From contig JAFUUN010000093.1 of assembly GCA_017477855.1 (NCBI GenBank), positions 1-27,070 on the forward strand: a stretch of 27,070 nt of DNA, written 5' to 3'. Made by a program: the position numbers and the translations under genes. This DNA comes from Rickettsiales bacterium. GTDB taxonomy: Bacteria; Pseudomonadota; Alphaproteobacteria; Rickettsiales; Deianiraeaceae. How positions within the stretch are numbered: position 1 is the first letter of the stretch; the number at the start of each line of letters is the position of its first letter. This document shows, piece by piece, positions 8,302 to 16,518 of the stretch. Under the pieces are notes generated by a model. The model worked only from the letters and a program-made list of their open reading frames with translations, searched no databases and was not told the DNA's origin.

Positions 8302-10761
8302 TTAAAAATAACCATTCATCATTCCAGGACCACCTTTGCCTCCTCTGCTTGTTAATACTTTAACCATGTCTCTATAATGACGCCCGTCATGTTTACTTCT
8401 GGTATTTTCAACATCCCTGAAAACATTTAAATGCCTCTCGTCATGTTTGCTGTGTGCTTGTAATGCGTTCATTAGATTTTTATTTTGTATTACCAATGAT
8501 GCAGTTTCTTTAACACAGGCGATTGCTTTCTCACAATCTTCTTTCAATTTTGCTTTTATTTTCTCATGATATTCTTTATTTATTTGTTTTACAGATTTCA
8601 TGTTATCAAGCAGTTCACTTAACATATTCATTTCTTCAAATTTATATGCTTTTAACTTAGCAATGATGGTGTCCGGCTTTTTGCCATTCTTTTTATCCTC
8701 TTCTGATAATTTGTCTGTTGAAATTTTTTCCATCTCCCCAGTAATGTGTTTTTTAACTTTTTCGTATTCTTCATCAGGTCCTTCATTCTCCTTGAACTTA
8801 TCATCTGCTATTTTCATAAGTTGACCGTATGCAGTTTCAATATTTCCAATAATAGCACGTTCAAGAATTTTTGATACTTGTGAGCTACCGGAAGACAAAC
8901 CGCTCATATTTTCAAAAGAAAGCTTTTGTGCTAAAATTTCTGTACTATTGTTGATTGCTTGTCTTAAAAAACTTGTTGTTTTGTCTAATAGTTCGTCATA
9001 ATGGTTGATTTTATTGATAGCATATTGTTGTTTTATCAAATAAAGATAACCAAATGACTTGGCTTTCCATATATTGCTCTTTTCGTTTATTCCTTTGTCT
9101 ATGTATTTATCTTGCATCTTTGCAAAAAGCCCACTTGATACACTTCTATCAAGTGCAGATATTTTGCCGTCTTTGTCTTCTGTGTCGTCATTGATCAATC
9201 CTAATTCATCGTTTATCTCCTTACCACTTTTCCCTAATAATGCTAATCTAAAAATCTCCCTTTTCTGTGAGTTTGTAGGATGTACGCCTTTTATTTCGAC
9301 TTGCTCTACCAATTTATCTATCATATGTTTTTTTTCTGGTTCGGTGCTTTTATCTGCTTCGGATATATATGGAGCCAACATGCTTCCACCGCATATTTTA
9401 AATAGCGACACAAATAGTTGATCGGCAGATCTTGATGTTTGAAATGCATCTTTTTTAAATTTTTTTATGTCATCGACTATATGTTGTTCTGGATATAGTA
9501 AATATGAAGCCATGTTTTCTCGAACATTATCAAGTTTATTTGCCAGATCACAAAATGATAGTATATGTTTATAATGTTTGACAGGATCTAACTCATCATT
9601 GGATAAATCTAATTCTTTTATCATCAATCTTTGGATGGCAACAATATCTTGATATTCCTGATTATAATTTGTGCCAAATATTAAATCAAGCAATGCATAC
9701 CAAAATCGCTGAAATATATTCAAGCTATTGTATATTTGACTCATTTTTTCACAATCTTCTTCTATTGCACTTTTAACGTTGTTGATATCCAATAAATCAC
9801 TTTTTCTCCAAAGCAATGGTGATATTGCATTTTTAATCTCCTTTCTTGCATTTATGGCGGATTGATCCAGAATTATTCCATTTGACTTGCGTTCTTTAAT
9901 TTCTGTTGTTAGTTTTTCATCTAATGTTGCAATGTGCGTTGCTATAGCATAAAGGTTTTCTTTCGTTAATGTTAATTGATATTTGCCGTCTATTTTTCCG
10001 TACCACGTGCGGTTCATGATATCGTTTAACAATTCCTGTAAGTCGTCTTTCAAGTTAAAATTTGCAACGTTAATTCCAAATTTAAGATCTTTTCCTTGTT
10101 TATCAAAATCTTTACGTTTTTCAGCATATTCATCGTCATAATTTTTTTTTAGTTCTTTTTCATACTTTCTGTATTTGTGTATGTAATCTTCATTTGGAAC
10201 AAATAATTGTTTTATAAATTGTTCTACATGTTTCCTCTCTTTATCAGCTGTATTATTAATAAACCACTGATTGCCTATTGTATCAAACAATCTATTGCCT
10301 TTATTGTTCACAATATACGGATAATCATTGTCAAACCCGCTACTATCAGTATCAATATTTTTTTCCTGCTTTTTCTCCTTGTTCATTTCTTTTAGCAATC
10401 TCAATTTCTCTAATTCAATTATATCTTTTAGTAAAGCTTCCTCCTCATTTTTATTACTTTTATTAAGTACATTTGGCTGATTTATTGTAGAGTTATTTGT
10501 TGAGTTGTCTGTTGTAGAAGTATCAACACTTTTTTCTTCATTGTCATTGTTCTTTTCTTTGTTGTTGTCATCTTTCCTTTCATCTCTGACAACCCGTCCT
10601 ATCAGATCACTGTTGATGCCGCCAAAAACATTGTTATGCACTTGTTTATTTTGGCCAAATCTACCAAATGGCATTCCTCCTACTTGCATTGTAGTGCGAT
10701 TGTGTTTAGTATCCCTTTCTGGAATGTTAAATTCTGTGAATTCACTATTTTTAGGCATCAC
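8302..10761 (-). CDS. Orphan 819-aa charged helical protein
   Basis: There is no recognisable family. The N-terminal third is very hydrophilic and Asn/Lys/Asp-rich (STTDNSTNNSTINQPNVLN), probably disordered, followed by a Lys/Glu-rich helix (EALLKDIIELEKLRLLKEMN). The middle is helical with one more hydrophobic patch, FQRFWYALLDLIFG. The C-terminus carries a repeated motif, SKHDERH at about 771 and SKHDGRH at about 789, and ends in a Gly/Met-rich tail, GGKGGPGMMNGYF. There is no signal peptide or clear membrane span. It begins with two consecutive ATGs at 10761. Its start faces the start of the 1738-aa gene across the B/A GC-rich block, so the two may share a divergent regulatory region. A secreted effector or structural role is possible but unsupported. 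Confidence 0.75.
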   Translation of the reverse strand: MMPKNSEFTEFNIPERDTKHNRTTMQVGGMPFGRFGQNKQVHNNVFGGINSDLIGRVVRDERKDDNNKEKNNDNEEKSVDTSTTDNSTNNSTINQPNVLNKSNKNEEEALLKDIIELEKLRLLKEMNKEKKQEKNIDTDSSGFDNDYPYIVNNKGNRLFDTIGNQWFINNTADKERKHVEQFIKQLFVPNEDYIHKYRKYEKELKKNYDDEYAEKRKDFDKQGKDLKFGINVANFNLKDDLQELLNDIMNRTWYGKIDGKYQLTLTKENLYAIATHIATLDEKLTTEIKERKSNGIILDQSAINARKEIKNAISPLLWRKSDLLDINNVKSAIEEDCEKMSQIYNSLNIFQRFWYALLDLIFGTNYNQEYQDIVAIQRLMIKELDLSNDELDPVKHYKHILSFCDLANKLDNVRENMASYLLYPEQHIVDDIKKFKKDAFQTSRSADQLFVSLFKICGGSMLAPYISEADKSTEPEKKHMIDKLVEQVEIKGVHPTNSQKREIFRLALLGKSGKEINDELGLINDDTEDKDGKISALDRSVSSGLFAKMQDKYIDKGINEKSNIWKAKSFGYLYLIKQQYAINKINHYDELLDKTTSFLRQAINNSTEILAQKLSFENMSGLSSGSSQVSKILERAIIGNIETAYGQLMKIADDKFKENEGPDEEYEKVKKHITGEMEKISTDKLSEEDKKNGKKPDTIIAKLKAYKFEEMNMLSELLDNMKSVKQINKEYHEKIKAKLKEDCEKAIACVKETASLVIQNKNLMNALQAHSKHDERHLNVFRDVENTRSKHDGRHYRDMVKVLTSRGGKGGPGMMNGYF

Positions 10762-10840
10762 TAAACATTGAAATTATATCAGTTCAAGACAAAAAATCAA
10801 ATAATATTTTTTACCCCTCCCCACCCCACATATATGTTAT

Positions 10841-10959
10841 TGCGCGGCCGCAGGCCTTGACTTGTCAAGGGCGGAGGCGGTCGGCAGCGGCCGCGCATGC
10901 CAAAGGCCCCGCACGTCCAGTGATGCAAAATGCTTTTCGTGCGAAGGGGCTTTGGCGAA
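10841..10959 (-). repeat. GC-rich structured repeat B, copy 2 (inverted)
   Basis: This is the reverse complement of 4796-4914, 119 bp with two mismatches by eye, including the same GCGGCCGC-bearing stem and the CGCACG/CGTGCG stem. It lies only 26 bp from inverted repeat A, whereas in copy 1 the two are separated by about 1.1 kb. It occupies part of the 359-bp gap (10762-11120) between two divergent orphan genes. The rest of that gap is AT-rich with a short C-rich run near 10814-10828 and a T14 tract ahead of the next gene. Confidence 0.9.
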
Positions 10960-10985
10960 GTTTGTGAATTTTTTTTAAATTTTCT

Positions 10986-11058
10986 GTTGCGCCGCCCGAG
11001 GCCACGCCCTCGCCGTTTGGCTGCGCCTCGTTCCTCGTCGGCCAAACGCGCTCCGCGC
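10986..11058 (-). repeat. GC-rich structured repeat A, copy 2 (inverted)
   Basis: This is the reverse complement of 3639-3711 over 73 bp, identical by eye. It sits just upstream of the 1738-aa gene. With B copy 2 it forms a B-A unit of about 218 bp. Together with copy 1 it creates long inverted repeats flanking the region between 3.6 and 11 kb. Confidence 0.9.
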
Positions 11059-11120
11059 CGCGTAGCAATTTTTTTATATTGCACGTTTTTTTTTTTTTGT
11101 TATTATTGAATAGATTGGCT

Positions 11121-14100
11121 ATGAATAGTAATGTTTTTAAAATTGTTAGAACATATAATCTTGGAAATGGAAAAAAAATTTCCATAATAAGTGATGGCAA
11201 TTTTTATTATACTGTAAATTACCATTTTCAACAATTGCCATCTACATTAACTGTTTACGACGGAGAATTATATAATAGTAATCCATGGCAAAAATGGCCA
11301 GAAGATCCATTTCCAAGTACAATGTTGTGGCATGGAAACTTAATCGACTTTGATAATTATAATCAATTATGGCCTTCAATGGGGGGTACATTGGCCCAGA
11401 TCTATCGCGCGTGGAGAAATAGTAATCCAGTTAAAATACCGAATAATGCAGCAAAAAATCAATTTAAAAAAGCATTTATATTAATGGGCAAAAATAAAAT
11501 TAATTTGAATCTGCTTTTAGATCCCAACACATGCCCACAATTTTTAAGTTTTCTTGATTTTGCGAAGTATATAATAAATAACACAAATGACGAACAGACC
11601 TGCAAAAACATGTATGCAATTCTTCAATCATGCTGTTTGTCTAATGAAGAAACACAACTGCAAGACTTCTACCATCAAAAATTTCAAAAATTAAATCAAA
11701 ACAATCAGGGCTTTTATCAAAACAACAATCAACTCAACCAATTTAACAATCAGATCAACAATAATAATTTTCAGAACAACAATCTACATACTACGACATC
11801 AACTGATCCGTCTTTTGGGACAATAGAAGTCAAATGGAAATACAATGGTAGCGAAGCTCAGATAGTTGGTTTAAACGTTCACGGTTCGCAGATAGGTAAC
11901 TTGCAACAATTAGCCGAACCAGGTGGATTGTTTGCTGTTGCAAAAGATAGTAATTTAATTTGTATTAAGCTTCAAGACAATAAACTAACAATAGATGATA
12001 TAAACGGTTATAATTTAGCAACAATCAACCTATTGGAACAACAAGTAAATCAGAATCAAAATGTTGGCCAAAATTTCAATGTCAATAACAATTTTAATCC
12101 AGGCATCCAGCCAGAGGCTTTTATACAAAATAATAATATTAATAATAATTTCAATTTTAACCAACAGAATTGGCAACAGAATTTTAGTCAAGGAGAAAAT
12201 AGTGTTCTGAATGATATCCAACAATTCTACAATTCTAACCTTGGCGATAAGTATGCTATTGTTTGCAAGCGTTATTATAATGATGGTAATTTTCAAAAAT
12301 GGAATGAAATAGACAATTTCTATAAAACACACCAGAATAACTTAAATGCATTAGATAGATATTACAGGAAAGAATATGCCAAATACTGGATTAACAAATT
12401 TAATGCGGACGCTTGGAAACAACTTGTATCAAAATGCGTTCCATATGACAATAGAATTGGTACTTTCAGTCGTTTTTTGAAGGATGCAGGTTATGAATGT
12501 TTTGCATCTTTTTTAGAAAAGCCTTTGGTAAATCTGGATAACCAGCAAAAACTTAATATAATTCACGCAACATTTGATAAAAATACTCTACAGCCATTAC
12601 CTCAGTATAAAAAGTTTTTTGATAATTCTTGTTTTATTGCTTTTTTAGCTTGTTATGCACAGCAACAGAATTTGCTAAACAATCCAAATGCTGATTATTT
12701 AGCTAATCTATTTGGTGGTTATAAAACAAATAATTTGGCACTTGAACGAATTAGGCATAATAATCTCTTGCAGTTGCAAATACCTGTAAATAACAATAAT
12801 GGTCAATCATGGAATATACTAGCCGGTAATGATAAAATACTCGCATATTATATCGGTTATATTCTCTTTTCAAACGATCCGCAAACCCAAGGTTTCGGGA
12901 GATTGTTCGCGATTCACACTATTTTTCCATGGGTACGGAAATATACACAAAATGGTTTTTATCAAACAGATTGGTTTCCAGAGTCAAAGCCACCTCTCGT
13001 TGGTGGAGTTGAAATTTGCGAACCAAAACCAGTTGATGATGATGTCAAAGAATGTCTTGAAAAGTTGAGTAAAAATGGCGTCAATGGTTTAGGAGGTGAA
13101 TACCGAGTTAATACAAATAACGAAACAACAACGATAAGAAAAGGTAATAAGTTGATTTTTGAAGGCACACTCAAACAAGATGGCAAAGGTTTTACAGAAG
13201 GAACACTTGTGGTAAAATATGACAATAAGGGTCAGCCAGATGAGTATTATCAAGGTCAATTCAATGGAGTAAAGATGGATGGAAAGGGAACTTATGTGTT
13301 TGCAAAACAGTTTCCGGATAAGGAAAAACATGCAGCATATGAAGGCCAATTCAAAGACGGACAGATGAATGGTAAAGGCACCTATTGCACCGCTGACGGT
13401 TTTTCTGCCGAAATAACATATAACAATGGACTTCCCGTTAATGTGAAAAATGCCAAAGATCGTAGTAATACTGATGTTATAGTATTTGATTTCTTTGGGT
13501 TTGGATCTGAGGCATTTGAAGATCTAAATCATAGTGGAAGATATAATAGCTCTTTCTTTATAACTGATAATAGAAGTTATCAATATAAGCGAGAGAAGAT
13601 TTTCAAATTAAAAAACGAAGAAGGAATGCCAGGATTGTACCAACAGCCAAATGAAGGGCAACAAAAGGCAATAGACTTCATTAAAACACACTTATTGATA
13701 CAAGGTGCAAAACATTATACAAAATTGTTAGATGAAAAAGAGCTTTTAAAAATTCCAGGATTTGATTTAAGGGAAGCAATAAAAGAATTTTGTGGCGTCA
13801 CACAACTACCGAAGTTAAGTGAACAAGTAAAAGAAAAATGGCTTTGTTTTGTTATAGATAAGATTGGCCCAGATGAATTTAACAAAATGTATTTACAAGA
13901 TAATATTGATTTTCATTTTGGAAAAATCCAACAAAATACAGATAAAAAATTGAAAATCGTTTTAAATATTCACGGAACACCACGATTAGGAATGAGTTTT
14001 GGACCAAAAACAGAAGGATATAAAGAAAAATTTAAGTTAATAAACAATATATTTCAACGGGCAGCTTCATTAGGCAGAGACATGTATGTCAGCAACAATT

Positions 14101-16337
14101 CTTGCTATGGTTCGCAATTTTTAGAAGATGACAAACAGAATATATTCGAACACATTGGTGTCGACATTTTTGCGAACAAAGCAGATTTTAAGCCAATTAT
14201 AACTAATACTGGAATTAATGAAAGTATTAATGACATTAAAGCAAAATATAAAAGTACAAATAATTTTCTGAACATATGTAAATTAAAAGCCGAAGCAGAT
14301 AGTTGGAGATTGACAAAAAACTACTCAATGATAACGCACAACACAGAAAATTTGCTATCTACAAAAATAGAGTCATTAAAAGATTTTTTTATTAACATAT
14401 TTTACAAACAATTTCAATTTAATAAAAGTCTGAATTTAAACTCAACGAATAATGATGTTATATTTCACGATATATCACCACAACAAAAAAAGATTACTAC
14501 TGTACTAAGAACAAATAATGTTGTTGGTGCAAACAAAAATATTAGTTTTTTAACAGCAATTGAAAAAATATCTCTCAGCGATAGATTGACACAGCCATTT
14601 GAAGAACATATTTATGAGTTTTTTGATTTTGTAAAAAAGAAGTTGTTTGAAGCAAACGACATCAATCAGTTAACTGAAGAAGGACGGGAAATTGAAAAAG
14701 CAATCAAGGCGAGAAAGGAGATGGTTAAAGATTTAGTAGTAGAGAAAGAAGAAAAAAATAAAGAAAATCACAAAGTAAAAGTTATTGAATGCGGGAAAGA
14801 AGGAGTCTTGAAGAAGATAGATGAAGCCTGTCAAGCATTGAAAAAAACGGAGAAAGATAAACAACAAATTGAGAGCCTAAAACAAGCAATAAGTGAAACA
14901 TTTAAAAAGAATGGTAAATTAGAGCCTAAGGAACTAATAGATATGCTATCAAAAGTAGATCTCTTTTATCCAAATGCTGGTAGTTTAATTAAGAAGTTAG
15001 AAAACGAATTTGTAAAAGAAAAAATGCAAGGAAAATTGAACGCAAACGGCATGACATTGGAACAACTTGATGAATTTGGCAAAGAAAATGTAGGTAAAAT
15101 GTTAGATCATTTAAGTACTTCAATACTTCTAACAAAGTCATTCTTGCTTGGAGGAGTTCTTTCAAAAAAAATGGGAGTAGATAAAACACTGGAAGGTTTC
15201 CGTGAAAGGTGTCATCGTTTGCTATACAAGTTTGGCGATCAAGAGCATAATGCTGCAGTAATTGATGACTTGAATATTGAGTTGGACCAAGAAATTGGAA
15301 AGATAAAAAATGATATACAAAGTAAATGTGAAGAATATGTTGATTATATTAAACAGAACAATTGGCAAGGTGTGCAGAACGAACTTCAAAAAATGAAAGA
15401 TGAGATATTTACAACCGATAATTACTACACACAGCAATTGAGCAAAGAAAAACTTAAAGAACTACAACAACAGAAATTTGAATTTAGTAAGGAGAATTTT
15501 ATAAATTTTCTAAATCTACTACCGGAAAAGATTAAACAATCAATGAATAAAGCAAAGGATAATATAAAAAAATACTGCCAAGAAATAAAAAACGATAATA
15601 ATAAACAGAGCATAAAAGATTTATTGAAACAACTGAAAAAAGACAAAATGCAAAGCAATAACATAATTTATTCAACAAACATGACGGGTATGACGCCTTC
15701 ATACATATTTGAGAGGATGGATGGTGCAGGAAAAATTAGTAACAAAAATCTTGGAAAGATGTATTATAAAGTTGAGAACAATCAAATTGAACCATTGGTT
15801 AAAAATAAGGAAGAGTACCAAGAGGCCTTACGTAAATTTGAAATGCAACTTACTAACACTGAAAAAAGAGGGGCAGCAAGTAATGTCCCTGGGTTGGCAG
15901 GAGTAAAATTTCATAAATTTGATGACGTTGAACAAATTCAGAGTCAGAATACCGAACTAATGAAGTTTGTAAATGAAGGAAAAAGAGTGAAAAATGAGCT
16001 CATGGGATGGGTTGAAAAAGAAGAAAAGAATGTTGATGAAAAATTCCCGGAAGATACCACAAGAGAACAACCGCAGGACAATATTTATGCAAAACAACTT
16101 AATATTATTAGCAATTACGGGCCGGCATACAACAAAAATCAGCAAAATAATATAAAAAATAAAAAACAGAACAATAATTTTTACAAAGTGCCAACAACGA
16201 ACGGCAAGTATCCAGTTGACAATTACAAAGTGCCAACAACGAACGGCAAGTATCCAGTTGACAGCAATCGGTTGCGCCTTCCTGATAATGGAAGACCAGA
16301 TTATTACAATGACATTTATAATGGCAATCAGCTGTAA
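11121..16337 (+). CDS. Giant Asn/Gln-rich MORN-repeat protein with a possible caspase-like dyad
   Basis: No whole-protein family is recognised. ATG 11121 gives 1738 aa; the TTG at 11079 is disfavoured because it runs through a poly-T tract. Visible parts in order: a unique N-terminal region; Asn/Gln-rich tracts (about 190-225 and 305-356); three MORN-like units (about 676-765), including YYQGQFNGVKMDGKGTYVF and YEGQFKDGQMNGKGTY; a segment IVLNIHGTP with His951, followed 44 residues later by NNSCYGSQF with Cys995; long Lys/Glu-rich helices, probably coiled coil (about 1190-1560); and a C-terminus with a 14-residue tandem repeat. The hydrophobic-His-Gly then Ser-Cys-x-Gly order and spacing resemble clan CD (caspase-like) cysteine peptidases. 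That is inference from motif only. There is no obvious Sec signal peptide. Size and composition suggest a secreted or host-directed protein, but this is unproven. Confidence 0.75.
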   Translation: MNSNVFKIVRTYNLGNGKKISIISDGNFYYTVNYHFQQLPSTLTVYDGELYNSNPWQKWPEDPFPSTMLWHGNLIDFDNYNQLWPSMGGTLAQIYRAWRNSNPVKIPNNAAKNQFKKAFILMGKNKINLNLLLDPNTCPQFLSFLDFAKYIINNTNDEQTCKNMYAILQSCCLSNEETQLQDFYHQKFQKLNQNNQGFYQNNNQLNQFNNQINNNNFQNNNLHTTTSTDPSFGTIEVKWKYNGSEAQIVGLNVHGSQIGNLQQLAEPGGLFAVAKDSNLICIKLQDNKLTIDDINGYNLATINLLEQQVNQNQNVGQNFNVNNNFNPGIQPEAFIQNNNINNNFNFNQQNWQQNFSQGENSVLNDIQQFYNSNLGDKYAIVCKRYYNDGNFQKWNEIDNFYKTHQNNLNALDRYYRKEYAKYWINKFNADAWKQLVSKCVPYDNRIGTFSRFLKDAGYECFASFLEKPLVNLDNQQKLNIIHATFDKNTLQPLPQYKKFFDNSCFIAFLACYAQQQNLLNNPNADYLANLFGGYKTNNLALERIRHNNLLQLQIPVNNNNGQSWNILAGNDKILAYYIGYILFSNDPQTQGFGRLFAIHTIFPWVRKYTQNGFYQTDWFPESKPPLVGGVEICEPKPVDDDVKECLEKLSKNGVNGLGGEYRVNTNNETTTIRKGNKLIFEGTLKQDGKGFTEGTLVVKYDNKGQPDEYYQGQFNGVKMDGKGTYVFAKQFPDKEKHAAYEGQFKDGQMNGKGTYCTADGFSAEITYNNGLPVNVKNAKDRSNTDVIVFDFFGFGSEAFEDLNHSGRYNSSFFITDNRSYQYKREKIFKLKNEEGMPGLYQQPNEGQQKAIDFIKTHLLIQGAKHYTKLLDEKELLKIPGFDLREAIKEFCGVTQLPKLSEQVKEKWLCFVIDKIGPDEFNKMYLQDNIDFHFGKIQQNTDKKLKIVLNIHGTPRLGMSFGPKTEGYKEKFKLINNIFQRAASLGRDMYVSNNSCYGSQFLEDDKQNIFEHIGVDIFANKADFKPIITNTGINESINDIKAKYKSTNNFLNICKLKAEADSWRLTKNYSMITHNTENLLSTKIESLKDFFINIFYKQFQFNKSLNLNSTNNDVIFHDISPQQKKITTVLRTNNVVGANKNISFLTAIEKISLSDRLTQPFEEHIYEFFDFVKKKLFEANDINQLTEEGREIEKAIKARKEMVKDLVVEKEEKNKENHKVKVIECGKEGVLKKIDEACQALKKTEKDKQQIESLKQAISETFKKNGKLEPKELIDMLSKVDLFYPNAGSLIKKLENEFVKEKMQGKLNANGMTLEQLDEFGKENVGKMLDHLSTSILLTKSFLLGGVLSKKMGVDKTLEGFRERCHRLLYKFGDQEHNAAVIDDLNIELDQEIGKIKNDIQSKCEEYVDYIKQNNWQGVQNELQKMKDEIFTTDNYYTQQLSKEKLKELQQQKFEFSKENFINFLNLLPEKIKQSMNKAKDNIKKYCQEIKNDNNKQSIKDLLKQLKKDKMQSNNIIYSTNMTGMTPSYIFERMDGAGKISNKNLGKMYYKVENNQIEPLVKNKEEYQEALRKFEMQLTNTEKRGAASNVPGLAGVKFHKFDDVEQIQSQNTELMKFVNEGKRVKNELMGWVEKEEKNVDEKFPEDTTREQPQDNIYAKQLNIISNYGPAYNKNQQNNIKNKKQNNNFYKVPTTNGKYPVDNYKVPTTNGKYPVDSNRLRLPDNGRPDYYNDIYNGNQL
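16182..16265 (+). repeat. 42-bp tandem repeat, two copies
   Basis: Two nearly identical 42-bp units (16182-16223 and 16224-16265) near the 3' end of the giant gene each encode YKVPTTNGKYPVD plus one residue. They keep the frame and differ only at the last two bases, so the duplication is recent or homogenised. Confidence 0.9.
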
Positions 16338-16405
16338 CAGAACACAATCAAACACCATCCCAACGAACAGTTCCTTGCATAAGCTCTCTCCGTACTCCGC
16401 AACAT

Positions 16406-16428
16406 AAAAAAGAGGACACTAAGTCCTC
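16406..16428 (-). terminator. Intrinsic terminator downstream of topA
   Basis: On the minus strand a perfect 6-bp stem, GAGGAC-TTAGT-GTCCTC, is followed directly by six T residues. It lies about 90 bp beyond the topA stop and about 70 bp past the end of the convergent giant gene. On the plus strand the hairpin is followed only by CCTTTA, so it would terminate that direction poorly. Confidence 0.75.
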
Positions 16429-16518
16429 CCTTTATCTGGATTGTGTTTTGATGAGATGTTATTTATTTCCCATAATATTTATTATACGCAAAATATTAAT
16501 AAGAAAAAGCACCCACAA

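Noticed and set aside
10797..11200. Minus-strand open frames of about 90-110 aa across the GC-rich B-A repeat
   Set aside because: They run through the structured repeat, have Arg/Ala/Pro-rich composition unlike other proteins here, and exist only because GC-rich DNA has few stops.
16338..16518. Small genes between the giant gene and topA
   Set aside because: The open frames there are shadows of topA or the giant gene. The only supported element is the terminator.
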